The translations under genes were made by a program, and so were the position numbers. The notes beneath the pieces were generated by a model. That model made no database searches. It was not told the origin of the DNA and saw only the letters and a list, made by a program, of their open reading frames with translations. A DNA stretch of 64,000 bases from Clostridiales bacterium (GTDB lineage Bacteria; Bacillota; Clostridia; Christensenellales; Borkfalkiaceae): the NCBI GenBank assembly GCA_015055945.1, contig SVHH01000001.1, forward strand, positions 248,001 to 312,000. Reading direction: 5' to 3'. Below are positions 53,496-62,898 of the stretch, piece by piece. Each line of letters starts with the position of its first letter. Position 1 is the first letter of the stretch.

Positions 53496-54608
53496 ATGAA
53501 CGTATCAGTTATTTTAGCATGCGCTGGCAAGGGCGAGCGCGCAAAACAAGGCAAGAACAAAATCTTTTATGAAATAGACGGCAAGCCGTGTTTTATGCAC
53601 GCTTTAGATGTGTTTAAGGCTAACCCGAAAATTAGCCAAATCTTAGTTACGGCAAGCGAAGAAGATTTAGAACAAATCAAAGCGTTTGTTGGCGATAAAG
53701 GCACGGTTATTAAGGGCGGCGCAACCCGCACTGAATCGGTTAAAAACGCTCTCAAAAAAGTTACTGGAACTATCACCTTAATTCACGACGGTGCAAGACC
53801 TTTTATTAGCCAAAAAATTATTGACGATTGCATTGATAAAGCGTATAATTTCGGCGGTGCTATCCCCGTTATCCCCTGCCGCGATACGACAGTTAAGGCA
53901 GACGAAAAAAAAGTCAGCGAATATCTTGGAAAAAGCGGGCTTTATTCAGTACAAACTCCGCAAGGCTTTTTAACACAATCTATAAATTACGCGTACGCGT
54001 GCGCGGGCGAACAAATTTTCAACGACGACGGCGAAGTTTATAAACAATTCTTTGGCAACCTTGCGGTATTCGACGGCGATAGCAATAATATCAAACTCAC
54101 CTTCCCCGAAGACTTTATTAGTAATAAAACCGACTTCCGCTTTGGCACGGGTTTTGATTGTCATCAACTTGTTAAGGATAGAAAACTCATTTTAGGCGGT
54201 GTAGAAATTCCACACGACAAAGGCTTACTTGGGCATTCTGACGCGGACGTTTTAACACACGCTATAATGGACGCTATGCTCTCTGCCCTATCACTTAGAG
54301 ATATAGGCTACCACTTCAGCGATAAAGACCCTGCTTATAAAGATGCTTGCAGCATGGACCTTTTGCAAAAGGTTTTAGAAATGGTAAAAGACAAAGGTTA
54401 TAAACCACACAATATTTCAGCAACAATTATGGCGGAAAAACCCAAATTGTTAAAAATTTTGCCCACCGTTACCGAAAATTTAGCAAACGCGTTAAATATT
54501 AATACCGACCAAATAGGCATAGGCGCAACCACAATGGAAGGCTTAGGGTTGGTTGGCAGAGAAGAAGGTATTTGCGTACACGCAACCGCAACCTTAATAA
54601 AAGAATAA
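53496..54608 (+). CDS. ispDF: bifunctional IspD-IspF isoprenoid enzyme
   Basis: Fusion catalysing two steps of the MEP pathway: CDP-ME formation (IspD) and MEcPP formation (IspF). Residues 1-210 are IspD with ILACAGKGERAKQGKNKIF, IHDGARPF and PVIPCRDTTV. Residues 215-370 are IspF with GTGFDCHQL, GHSDADVLTHAIMDA and YHFSDKDPAY, holding zinc and substrate ligands. 370 residues is usual for such fusions. Co-transcribed with rqcP. Confidence 0.95.
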   Translation: MNVSVILACAGKGERAKQGKNKIFYEIDGKPCFMHALDVFKANPKISQILVTASEEDLEQIKAFVGDKGTVIKGGATRTESVKNALKKVTGTITLIHDGARPFISQKIIDDCIDKAYNFGGAIPVIPCRDTTVKADEKKVSEYLGKSGLYSVQTPQGFLTQSINYAYACAGEQIFNDDGEVYKQFFGNLAVFDGDSNNIKLTFPEDFISNKTDFRFGTGFDCHQLVKDRKLILGGVEIPHDKGLLGHSDADVLTHAIMDAMLSALSLRDIGYHFSDKDPAYKDACSMDLLQKVLEMVKDKGYKPHNISATIMAEKPKLLKILPTVTENLANALNINTDQIGIGATTMEGLGLVGREEGICVHATATLIKE

Positions 54609-54637
54609 ACTATCCCCCACAATAGACCGCAAAACAA

Positions 54638-54668
54638 AACGGAGCGAACAAAATGTTCTCTCCGTTTT
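54638..54668 (+). terminator. terminator of rqcP-ispDF
   Basis: AACGGAG-GAACA and TGTTC-CTCCGTT pair with one mismatch, followed by TTTTATTTTTA. Confidence 0.85.
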
Positions 54669-54671
54669 TAT

Positions 54672-55088
54672 TTTTATATAGTTTTTTTCCTATCCACACC
54701 CCGCTGTCAACTTTTATTCCACTGCTCTTTCAATTTTATCCCACCGCACTTTTTACTCTACCGCACTTTTTACCACATCTTTTTGCAAATATATTCACTA
54801 TTTACTGTTAAAGTATAGAATATTCTATATATTAAGTAATTGTATCGAATTTTCTATATAATTATAATTAAAGTTAACACTTTAGTTCGTGCTATAGTTA
54901 GTACTATAGTTAGTGCTATAGTTAGTGCTATAGTTAAAGTTGTAATTTTATAAATATGGCTATAGTTTAAATTATATTTTTAAAACTATAGTTATGATTT
55001 TAGCATAACTTTAGCAAACTAATATAAAAGTGCATTTTGCTCTAATAAAAATAAATATCACCATACTTAATAAACAAAAAAATATAAG
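54672..55088. other. AT-rich gene-free region with tandem repeats and palindromes
   Basis: No coding region is visible. It contains a perfect 16-bp palindrome TATAGAATATTCTATA (54814-54829), and a 12-bp tandem repeat (unit GTTAGTGCTATA, about four and a half copies, 54882-54938) with related GCTATAGTT half-units further on. It precedes a small XRE gene and may hold its operators, or be a relic of a mobile element. Confidence 0.65.
54882..54938 (+). repeat. 12-bp tandem repeat, unit GTTAGTGCTATA
   Basis: Four to five head-to-tail copies with G/A and T/C variants (TTCGTGCTATA, TAGTACTATA, TAGTGCTATA twice). Confidence 0.85.
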
Positions 55089-55307
55089 ATGAAAAATAAA
55101 GAACTTGAATTTAAGGACACGTTAAAATCATTTTTAAAAGAATATGACTTGACACAAACTGCTTTTGCGAGTATGATAGGAGTGAAACAAAGTCAAGTGT
55201 CAGAGTGGCTTAGCGGAAAAGCCAAACCTGGATACGAAAATCTACGCGCTATGGTTATTGCATTTGGTATTCCTGCTGAATACTTTTTGTGCTTAGAAAG
55301 CGACTGA
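55089..55307 (+). CDS. XRE-family regulator
   Basis: A 72-residue single helix-turn-helix protein: LTQTAFASMIGVKQSQVSEW then LSGKAKPGYENLRAMVIAFG, ending in AEYFLCLESD. There is no strong ribosome binding site before the ATG (TATAAGATG), so initiation may be weak or leaderless. Its DNA targets could be the palindrome or tandem repeats in the preceding AT-rich region. Not close to the other XRE proteins. Confidence 0.8.
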   Translation: MKNKELEFKDTLKSFLKEYDLTQTAFASMIGVKQSQVSEWLSGKAKPGYENLRAMVIAFGIPAEYFLCLESD

Positions 55308-55323
55308 TAATAATTTATAACAT

Positions 55324-55356
55324 AAAAGCACGCAAACTAAAAAGCGTGCTTTTTTA
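55324..55356 (+). terminator. terminator of the XRE gene at 55089
   Basis: AAAAGCACGC and GCGTGCTTTT with following T run. The core resembles the 48-bp repeated terminator at 11131 and 12068 (AAAGCACGC/GCGTGCTTT) but the loop differs. Confidence 0.85.
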
Positions 55357-55460
55357 TATAGTATTACAAGTAATAATTAAAAAATTACGACATCTTAAGA
55401 CAATATTACTAGTAACAATTCGATTGAAGGAAAAACCTACTAATCGCCGTTACAAAATAA

Positions 55461-55490
55461 AAAGACACACTTCAATCGAAGTGTGTCTTT
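55461..55490 (-). terminator. bidirectional hairpin at the end of a gene remnant
   Basis: AAAGACACACTTC and GAAGTGTGTCTTT form a perfect 13-bp stem with loop AATC. On the minus strand the TGA of the remnant lies in its loop region. Confidence 0.82.
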
Positions 55491-55681
55491 TTTATATCAA
55501 ATCGGAATTTAATCTTCTTTTTAAGGAGGTAAGCAACTAAGATGATATTGCCAAGAAGTGAAATTCCGCCGATAACTGCACCTGTGATAGCAAGAATTTT
55601 AAAAACGTCGTCGACATCTTTAATAAAATTTTTAAAGCAACTTAGCGATTTTATCTTAATAACACGTGTACCTATTAAATT
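55472..55681 (-). pseudogene. remnant of a small membrane protein gene
   Basis: The minus strand is open for 70 codons to a TGA at 55472-55474 and encodes a credible protein end: FKNFIKDVDDVFKILAITG then AVIGGISLLGNIILVAYLLK, followed by KKKIKFRFD, i.e. a hydrophobic helix with a basic tail. No ATG, GTG or TTG is in frame before an upstream TAA at 55682-55684, so the 5-prime part has been lost or frameshifted. A consensus promoter with an operator (55788-55817) still points at it. Confidence 0.4.
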
Positions 55682-55787
55682 TTATTTAACCTTAATACTA
55701 CCGATTAAAATTTATTTCACTATATCTATTGTATTTTACTACCGATTTAAGGCAATATTATATATTAAATTTAAAGTTATTTAAAAT

Positions 55788-55817
55788 ATTATACATCATT
55801 ATATGATGTACTGTCAA
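55788..55817 (-). promoter_or_regulatory. promoter with palindromic operator facing the remnant
   Basis: TTGACA (55812-55817), 18 bp, TATAAT (55788-55793) on the minus strand. The perfect palindrome TACATCATTATATGATGTA (55792-55810) fills the spacer and touches the -10 box. Same layout as 6583-6611. Confidence 0.75.
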
Positions 55818-55884
55818 CCATTCAAAAAAAGTATTACTATAATAATTTATGATTGGTATTAGAATGACTTTATAGGGGGATTTT

Positions 55885-56100
55885 ATGTTTGTTAAAGTAG
55901 AAGTAGGCAAAAGGCTAAAAGAGGCAAGGCGTATTGCGGGATACACCCAAAAACAAGTTGCTGATAAGTTGCTTATGACTCAACAGCAATACAGTCGATT
56001 TGAAAACGGAATATTTGAACTAAACTACGAACAAATTATTGCTTTATGCAAAATGTACGACATTTCTGCAGACTATCTTTTCGACTTGGAAAAATTCTAA
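55885..56100 (+). CDS. XRE-family regulator, paralogue of the one at 6648
   Basis: A 71-residue helix-turn-helix protein: VGKRLKEARRIAGYTQKQVA, then QQQYSRFENGIFELNYEQII and LCKMYDISADYLFDLEKF. The pattern of conserved residues is shared with the regulator at 6648-6872. GGGGG-ATTTT precedes the ATG. The divergent promoter with its palindrome at 55788-55817 is the expected target; the target gene itself appears decayed. Confidence 0.87.
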   Translation: MFVKVEVGKRLKEARRIAGYTQKQVADKLLMTQQQYSRFENGIFELNYEQIIALCKMYDISADYLFDLEKF

Positions 56101-56107
56101 ACAAAGA

Positions 56108-56138
56108 AAACGCCCGTGGTCAATTGCCACGGGCGTTT
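56108..56138 (+). terminator. terminator of the XRE gene at 55885
   Basis: AAACGCCCGTGG and CCACGGGCGTTT form a perfect 12-bp stem followed by GTTTATTTCTTTTTTT. Confidence 0.9.
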
Positions 56139-56245
56139 GTTTATTTCTTTTTTTTCTTGTAGATACAAGTAAATCTCTGCCAACGGGCGCATAAGTTAGA
56201 AACATTATTTTGGCCCAACACTTTGGTCTACATTTAAAACGTATA

Positions 56246-56278
56246 AGAAACCGTTTGTTATTTTAACAAGCGGTTTCT
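56246..56278. terminator. long hairpin in the XRE-rpmF gap
   Basis: AGAAACCGTTTGTT and AACAAGCGGTTTCT pair along 14 positions with one G-T. T residues follow on the plus strand (ATGTTTTT). Confidence 0.65.
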
Positions 56279-56350
56279 ATGTTTTTAACGCTATTTTGTT
56301 AAAAAATTTTTAAGAATGAAAAATTCCACTCTACCCTATTATAAGGAATT

Positions 56351-56396
56351 AAGGATTTAGATGCAAGTTGCAGTAGGCTAAACCTTAATAAATGTA
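56351..56396 (+). repeat. partial structured-repeat module before copy F
   Basis: TTAAGG and CCTTAA arms surround the block TTTAGATGCAAGTTGCAGTAGG, whose core (GCAAGTTGCAGTAGGC) recurs in copy H. It has no inner hairpin, so it is a truncated element. Confidence 0.7.
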
Positions 56397-56522
56397 TTTA
56401 AGTGTGAAAAAGCAAGCAGTTCAAGGCTCGCCCACACAAACGGATGAGATTGACCGTCTGGTCATTGAAATCGTTTTTGTAAGGGCAGAAACGCAGAAAT
56501 GCGCCGCTTATTCGCGCTTAAA
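56397..56522 (+). repeat. structured intergenic repeat, copy F (abuts rpmF stop)
   Basis: Outer arms TTTAAGTGTGAA (56397-56408) and TTCGCGCTTAAA (56511-56522) pair at all twelve positions, two of them G-T. Inner arms CACAAACG and CGTTTTTGT pair imperfectly; apical TGACC-GTCT-GGTCA. A local hairpin CGCA-GAAA-TGCG follows. The next base, 56523, begins the rpmF stop codon. Confidence 0.88.
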
Positions 56523-56714
56523 TTAGTTTTTTTCCTTCTTTGCTACGTCTACAACTTGCTTTCCGTTATAGTAACCGCACTTGGGGCATACTCTGTGAGA
56601 AGCCTTGAGTTCGTGGCATTGGGGGCATTCTGAAAGGTTGGGAGTTTCCAACTTCCATTGAGCGTATCTAGTATTAGTTCTTTGTTTTGAAGTTTTACTT
56701 TTTTGTACTGCCAT
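56523..56714 (-). CDS. rpmF: 50S ribosomal protein L32
   Basis: L32 of the zinc-binding type, 63 residues: MAVQKSKTSKQRTNTRYAQW, then the four cysteines in CPQCHELKASHRVCPKCGYY. It is 14 bases downstream of the YceD-family gene, the usual yceD-rpmF pair. Copy F of the structured repeat begins directly after its stop codon. Confidence 0.97.
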   Translation of the reverse strand: MAVQKSKTSKQRTNTRYAQWKLETPNLSECPQCHELKASHRVCPKCGYYNGKQVVDVAKKEKN

Positions 56715-56728
56715 TTTTATATACCTAC

Positions 56729-57169
56729 CTATTTTTTACATTTACATTCCCCGTCGTTAAGGTTTGTTCCGCAACCTACACATATGCCCTTGCAGTCTTC
56801 GCTGCACAAGAAACTTACGGGGATATTCATCGCAATATAATCGTCAACGATAACGCTTAAATCTACGGTATCGTTTTTAAGCGAATAACCGTCAGGGTTA
56901 TCCACTTCCAAAGATTCTCTAAACTCCACCAAGTAAGCGTTTGAAGTGTCCTTAAGACACCTAGTACATTCGCCCGACACGGTAAAGTCAATTTCCCCTT
57001 CAACAAAGCAAGAGTGATCGCCAGTTAAAGTTATCGTGCCGTTAATGCGCACTTCCCCGTCAATTTTTGCTGACGGAATATCAACGAGTTCAGTCTCCGG
57101 CTGATAAAGAAAGAAAAAATCACTTTGGTCTTTTCCGCTTCTTTTAAGTTTTCTAAGGTCTAAAATCAT
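56729..57169 (-). CDS. yceD: YceD/DUF177-family protein
   Basis: Conserved protein almost always encoded before rpmF and linked to 23S rRNA or 50S accumulation. The 146-residue product has the central GECTRCLKDTSN pair of cysteines and the C-terminal cluster CSEDCKGICVGCGTNLNDG, likely binding a metal. It is read from its own consensus promoter. Confidence 0.9.
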   Translation of the reverse strand: MILDLRKLKRSGKDQSDFFFLYQPETELVDIPSAKIDGEVRINGTITLTGDHSCFVEGEIDFTVSGECTRCLKDTSNAYLVEFRESLEVDNPDGYSLKNDTVDLSVIVDDYIAMNIPVSFLCSEDCKGICVGCGTNLNDGECKCKK

Positions 57170-57195
57170 ACTACCTCAACTTAATAAGCCATACA

Positions 57196-57224
57196 AGTAT
57201 AAACTATTTGTCGCTTATTGTCAA
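57196..57224 (-). promoter_or_regulatory. promoter of yceD-rpmF
   Basis: TTGACA (57219-57224), 17 bp, TATACT (57196-57201) on the minus strand. Confidence 0.78.
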
Positions 57225-57260
57225 CGATTTTTCGCGAAAATTTATCTAAGATAAACAAAA

Positions 57261-58457
57261 TTAGTTCTTTTGGGTAAGGTCTTTGGTTTCTCTTGCGATA
57301 GAAAGTTCTTCGTTTGTGGGAAGAACGATAACCTTTACCTTGCTGTCTTCAGCATTGAGATAACCGATACCTGAATCGTAAGAAAGGTTCTTTTCTTCAT
57401 CGAACTTAGCGCCGCAGAATTCCATACCTTCCATTACTAAACGACGAATTCTAGGAGAGTGTTCACCGATACCACCGGTAAATACGATAGCGTCAGCACC
57501 GCCTAAAACAGCAATGTAACTACCAACGTACTTTTTAACTCTATACGCCAACATTTCGAGTGCAAGAATTGCTCTTTCATTACCTTGTGCTGCCGCTGCT
57601 TCTAAGTCACGAAGGTCGCTTGAAATACCGCTTACACCTAAAACGCCGCACTTTTTGTTAAGATAGCTAACAACTTCTTCGGGTTTCAAGTTAAGTCTTT
57701 CTCTCAAATAATCAACCGCTGCGGGATCGATATCACCACTACGAGTGCCCATAACTAAACCTTCTAACGGTGTAAAGCCCATTGAAGTGTCTTGACACTT
57801 GCCGTCTTTAACAGCAGAGATTGAAGAACCGTTACCTAAGTGGCAAACGATAATTTTTGCGTTGGGGTTGCCCAAAAGTTTAGCGGTTTCTTGGCTAACG
57901 AACTTGTGTGAAGTTCCGTGGAAACCGTACTTTCTGATTTTGTGTTCTTCGTATACTTCATACGGAATACCGTACATATACGCTTTTGCGGGCATGGTTG
58001 AGTGGAAAGTAGTATCGAATACTGCTACCATAGGAACGCCGGGCATAACTTCACGGCAGCTCTTGATGCATGCGATGTTACCAGGCATGTGGAGCGGTCC
58101 GAATACTGCGTTCTTTTCGCAAATTCTAATAACTTCATCATCGATAACAACTGATTCGTGGAAGTCTTCAGCAGAGTGGAGAACTCTATGACCTACAGCA
58201 CTGATTTCACTGATGTCACTGAGTGCGCCGTTTTCTTTATCGAGCATAGCCTTAAGAACGAGTTCCATTGCTTCTTTATGAGAAGGCATATCTTGTTCGA
58301 TAACGAGTTTTCTATCGTCGAAAGTCTTTTGAGTAAGAATACCGCCAGTGAACGTAATACGTTCGCAAACACCTTTCAATACTACGCTTTCATCTTCCAT
58401 ATTGATGAGTTGGTATTTGAGTGAAGAACTACCTGCATTGATAACGAGAATTTTCAT
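57261..58457 (-). CDS. ackA: acetate kinase
   Basis: Converts acetyl phosphate and ADP to acetate and ATP, the main energy-yielding step of acetate fermentation. The 398-residue protein starts MKILVINAGSSSLKYQLINM and has the signatures AVGHRVLH, AVFDTTFHSTMP, YGFHGTSHKFV, CHLGNGSS and FTGGIGEHS. AAGGAAA precedes the ATG. It lies downstream of pta, with repeat copy G between them. Confidence 0.98.
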   Translation of the reverse strand: MKILVINAGSSSLKYQLINMEDESVVLKGVCERITFTGGILTQKTFDDRKLVIEQDMPSHKEAMELVLKAMLDKENGALSDISEISAVGHRVLHSAEDFHESVVIDDEVIRICEKNAVFGPLHMPGNIACIKSCREVMPGVPMVAVFDTTFHSTMPAKAYMYGIPYEVYEEHKIRKYGFHGTSHKFVSQETAKLLGNPNAKIIVCHLGNGSSISAVKDGKCQDTSMGFTPLEGLVMGTRSGDIDPAAVDYLRERLNLKPEEVVSYLNKKCGVLGVSGISSDLRDLEAAAAQGNERAILALEMLAYRVKKYVGSYIAVLGGADAIVFTGGIGEHSPRIRRLVMEGMEFCGAKFDEEKNLSYDSGIGYLNAEDSKVKVIVLPTNEELSIARETKDLTQKN

Positions 58458-58497
58458 AATTTATATATTTCCTTGTAAAGTTTTTTAACTGATTAAA

Positions 58498-58536
58498 TTT
58501 TAGAAACAAGCGAGAAACTCTCCCCTGTTTCTAAAA
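58498..58536. promoter_or_regulatory. inverted repeat in the ackA leader
   Basis: TTTTAGAAACA (58498-58508) and TGTTTCTAAAA (58526-58536) are perfect 11-bp complements 17 bases apart, about 40 bases before the ackA ATG. It could be an operator, an attenuating hairpin or the edge of a repeat module. Confidence 0.55.
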
Positions 58537-58579
58537 TATTTAAAGACATAGACACAAGTCTACCCTTTTAAGGTTGATA

Positions 58580-58704
58580 TTTTAAGGCGTAGATACAAGC
58601 AAGACAAGGCTCGCGAAGCGTTTTGGGTGAGATTAACCTTTTTGGTTATCGAAATCAAAACGCAAAGCAGTAACGCAGTATTGCGAAGTATATACGGCTT
58701 AAAA
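58580..58704 (+). repeat. structured intergenic repeat, copy G (between pta and ackA)
   Basis: Outer arms TTTAAG-CGTA and TACG-CTTAAA pair except for one G-G. Inner arms GCGTTTT and AAAACGC pair; apical hairpin TAACC-TTTTT-GGTTA. Conserved GACAAGGCTCGC and GCAGTAACGCAGTATTGCG. The pta stop codon begins at the next base, 58705. A partial module (TTTAAAGACATAGACACAAG) precedes it at 58540-58559. Confidence 0.88.
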
Positions 58705-59736
58705 TTAGGCTTGGAGAGCAGTAATTGCTACCACCGCAATAATGTCGTCAACGTTGCAACCACGAGATAAGTCGTTGATGGGTTTTGCAAAGCCTTGGCA
58801 GATAGGACCTAAAGCCATGTAACCGCCGAATCTTTGAGCAATTTTGTAACCGATATTACCAGCGTTGATGTTGGGGAATACGAATACGTTTGCGTTACCA
58901 GCAACGGTTGAATCGGGTGCTTTTAACTTACCAACTTCGGGAGCAACTGCAGCGTCGAATTGGAATTCACCGTCGAGTTTAAGGTCGGGTGCAGCAGCCT
59001 TTGCAATAGCGGTTGCTTCTTGCATTTTGGGAACTGACTTGAAGAACTTATCGTCATTACCAGAACCTTTAGTTGAGAAAGAAAGCATAGCAACTCTAGG
59101 TTCGATACCAGCGATATTTTTTGCGGTTTCAGCAGAAGAAATAGCGATATCAGCGAGTTGTTGTGCATCGGGTTCGATGTTGATAGCACAGTCAGCAAAT
59201 ACTGCAACGCCATCGGGGTTGTATTTGTTTTCACGGTCAGCAACCATAATGAAACTGCTTGAAACGGTATTGATACCAGGCGCAGTTTTGATTACTTGAA
59301 GACCAGGACGGAGCGTGTTAGCGGTTGAGTGGCAAGCGCCTGAAACCAAACCGTCAACGTCGCCTGCTTTAAGCATAAGTGCGGCGTACATAGTGTAATC
59401 TTTCAATACGCCAGCCTTAGCAGCATCAACGTCAGCATATTCGGGAAGACCAGTTTTTTTGTTGATTTTGCCTTCTCTTGCTTTATAGAGCATTTCAGCG
59501 TAAGTAGCAGTTTTGTCGTAAGTTACGGGGTCAACTACGTTTACACCGGTAAGGTCAACGTCGGGGTTGTTTTTAGCGATTTCAGCAGGATTACCGAGAA
59601 GGGTAATTTTTGCAAGACCTTGCTTAACAACTTCGGCTGCAGCCTTAACTACTCTTGAATCTTCACCTTCGGGAAGAACTACGTGTTTGTTCATTGCAGA
59701 TGCTTTTGCTTTAATATTTTCTAAAACGTTGGACAT
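58705..59736 (-). CDS. pta: phosphate acetyltransferase
   Basis: Converts acetyl-CoA and phosphate to acetyl phosphate for AckA. The 343-residue short-form Pta shows VLPEGEDSRVVKAAAEVVKQ, AYMAL-like MAALMLKAGDVDGLVSGACHST, GAC-STANTLRP and VFVFPNINAGNIGYK with the substrate-binding residues of the family. It has no N-terminal DRTGG domain. GGAGCG precedes the ATG. It is followed by copy G and ackA on the same strand. Confidence 0.97.
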   Translation of the reverse strand: MSNVLENIKAKASAMNKHVVLPEGEDSRVVKAAAEVVKQGLAKITLLGNPAEIAKNNPDVDLTGVNVVDPVTYDKTATYAEMLYKAREGKINKKTGLPEYADVDAAKAGVLKDYTMYAALMLKAGDVDGLVSGACHSTANTLRPGLQVIKTAPGINTVSSSFIMVADRENKYNPDGVAVFADCAINIEPDAQQLADIAISSAETAKNIAGIEPRVAMLSFSTKGSGNDDKFFKSVPKMQEATAIAKAAAPDLKLDGEFQFDAAVAPEVGKLKAPDSTVAGNANVFVFPNINAGNIGYKIAQRFGGYMALGPICQGFAKPINDLSRGCNVDDIIAVVAITALQA

Positions 59737-59796
59737 AATAAATTTACGCTCCTTTTTAATTTTCTTCTAATATCGTTTTGAAATTTCAATAAAATA

Positions 59797-59830
59797 TTGT
59801 AAAATATTTATTGACTAATCTATTTTACAA
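59797..59830. promoter_or_regulatory. inverted repeat in the pta-tmcAL divergent region
   Basis: TTGTAAAATA (59797-59806) and TATTTTACAA (59821-59830) are perfect 10-bp complements separated by 14 bases, in the 141-bp space between the two divergent genes. A regulator binding site is plausible. Confidence 0.5.
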
Positions 59831-59877
59831 CATTTAACAAAAAAAGTAAATAAATATTTAGGGTTTTATATAAATTT

Positions 59878-61053
59878 ATGAAAATTTGCGCTTGTATTGC
59901 CGAATATAACCCCTTTCATTTAGGTCATAAAAAACATCTTGACTATATAAGGCGGGAACTCGGTGCGGACAAAATTATAGTTATTATGAGTGGAAACTTT
60001 ACCCAACGCGGAGAAATTGCCGTTTTGGATAAGTTTACAAGGGCACGCCACGCGATACAAGCGGGCGCTGATTTAGTGCTTGAATTACCTACCCCACTCG
60101 CTACCGCTAATGCTGAAATATTCGCAAAAGGCGCGGTTAATATCTTAAATTCTTTGGGCGTTATCGACGGAATTTGCTTTGGGGTTGAGAGCGGAGATAA
60201 GAAAGATTATATTCTTCTTGCGGACGCGCTCAACGACGAGAGTAGAGAATATAAAAAGGCGTTAAAGGCTGAACTTGAAAAGGGCGTATCTTTAGCCAAG
60301 GCGAAGTTTAACGCGCTTAAGAATTTAGGTAGAGATGAGTTTGACCAAAACTTAATATCTTCGCCCAACAATATTTTGGGGCTAGAATACACCAAGGCTA
60401 TCTTAAAATTAAAGAGCAATATGGAAATTTATCCTATGCTAAGGGACGGCAACCACAACGATACCACGCTTAAAAAAGGCATAACCAGCGCAACTAGTAT
60501 TAGAGAAACTTTGAAAACTGGCAAAAAACGCAAGGTTAAGAACTGTGTTCCCCCGTTCGTTTATAAAGATTTGGGGGCTTATCCGTTTGCGATTGAAAAC
60601 TTGATTTTAGCAAGTGTTTATAAGCAAAGCACCAAGGAAATGGCTAAAATTTCCGACTGCACTGAAGGCTTAGAAAATAGAATTAAAGCATTTTCTAAAG
60701 ATAATCAGGACTTAGAAACTCTCGTTGAAAAAGTGTCCACAAAACGCTATACTAAAACTAGAGTTAGGCGCATTTTAACCGCTAACCTTTTGGGTATTGA
60801 TAAGTTTGATTTACAAGACTTTTTGGAAGAAAAACTCTATGCAAAAGTGCTTGCCGTTAAAGAGAGTTCTAAAGAACTGATTTCCTTGCTCGTCACTAAC
60901 AGTTCTATCCCCGTACTCACTAGAAAAAGCGACGTGGATAAACTAAAAAAATCAGCAAAGCGCTGCTTTGAATTCGATATCTTAGCAAACGATATTTATA
61001 ACCTTGTTTCAGAAAAAAAACAAAACGAAAATCATATGCTTATTATAAAATAA
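59878..61053 (+). CDS. tmcAL: tRNA(Met) cytidine acetate ligase (TmcAL)
   Basis: Uses acetate and ATP to make N4-acetylcytidine in the elongator tRNA-Met anticodon. The 391-residue protein has the nucleotidyltransferase signature AEYNPFHLGHKKHLDYIR, MSGNFTQRGEIAVLDKFTRA, ELPTPLATANAEIFAKGAV and the tRNA-binding C-terminal helical half. Genes making acetate (pta-ackA) lie divergently beside it, which fits substrate use. No clear Shine-Dalgarno site before the ATG. Confidence 0.92.
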   Translation: MKICACIAEYNPFHLGHKKHLDYIRRELGADKIIVIMSGNFTQRGEIAVLDKFTRARHAIQAGADLVLELPTPLATANAEIFAKGAVNILNSLGVIDGICFGVESGDKKDYILLADALNDESREYKKALKAELEKGVSLAKAKFNALKNLGRDEFDQNLISSPNNILGLEYTKAILKLKSNMEIYPMLRDGNHNDTTLKKGITSATSIRETLKTGKKRKVKNCVPPFVYKDLGAYPFAIENLILASVYKQSTKEMAKISDCTEGLENRIKAFSKDNQDLETLVEKVSTKRYTKTRVRRILTANLLGIDKFDLQDFLEEKLYAKVLAVKESSKELISLLVTNSSIPVLTRKSDVDKLKKSAKRCFEFDILANDIYNLVSEKKQNENHMLIIK

Positions 61054-61057
61054 AAAA

Positions 61058-61088
61058 AGAAAGGTCGACAAAAATGTCGACCTTTCTT
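61058..61088 (+). terminator. terminator of tmcAL
   Basis: AAGGTCGACA and TGTCGACCTT form a perfect 10-bp stem with an AAAA loop, extended by A/T runs and followed by TCTTTTATCTTT. Confidence 0.9.
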
Positions 61089-61197
61089 TTATCTTTAAAC
61101 TTTTCAAGGATAATGAGTGTTCAAAAATAATTATAGATTCCATAGCATGCCCGTTAAAATTGCCCATCTCGGAATGACGTTGATAATTCAAAAACTA

Positions 61198-61325
61198 TTT
61201 TAAGACATACATGCAAGTTGCAGTAGGCACCCCTATCGAAAAAAGATGAGATTAACCTTTTTGGTTATCGAAGTTTTTTGCGCAAGGCAGTAACGACCTG
61301 CAACGCAGTAGATAAGCCCTTAAAA
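61198..61325 (+). repeat. structured intergenic repeat, copy H (abuts gdhA stop)
   Basis: Outer arms TTTTAAG (61198-61204) and CTTAAAA. Inner helix of A and T runs around the apical hairpin TAACC-TTTTT-GGTTA. The 5-prime block is replaced by GTTGCAGTAGGC and the 3-prime block gains CCTGCAAC; GTTGCAG and CTGCAAC are themselves perfect complements. The gdhA stop codon is at 61327-61329. Confidence 0.83.
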
Positions 61326-61326
61326 A

Positions 61327-62775
<1,449 letters not shown>

Positions 62776-62842
62776 TTATAATTTAACATATAATTTTATA
62801 ATTATAACTTATATATTGTTGAAAATATCGAACAATAAACAA

Positions 62843-62869
62843 AAAAGCAGTCCTTTTATAACTGCTTTT
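62843..62869. terminator. hairpin in the gdhA-rseP gap
   Basis: AAAAGCAGT and ACTGCTTTT are perfect arms; on the minus strand TTTTTTGTTTATTG follows, so it likely ends leftward transcription from rseP. Confidence 0.75.
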
Positions 62870-62898
62870 GATTTTTAAATTATAAAACTTAACCGCGC

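Noticed and set aside
55542..55784. Plus-strand frame preceded by AAGGAGG
   Set aside because: The AAGGAGG is the complement of Leu-Leu-Lys codons in the leftward remnant; the translated protein is low-complexity and AT-driven, and a better coding signal is on the minus strand.
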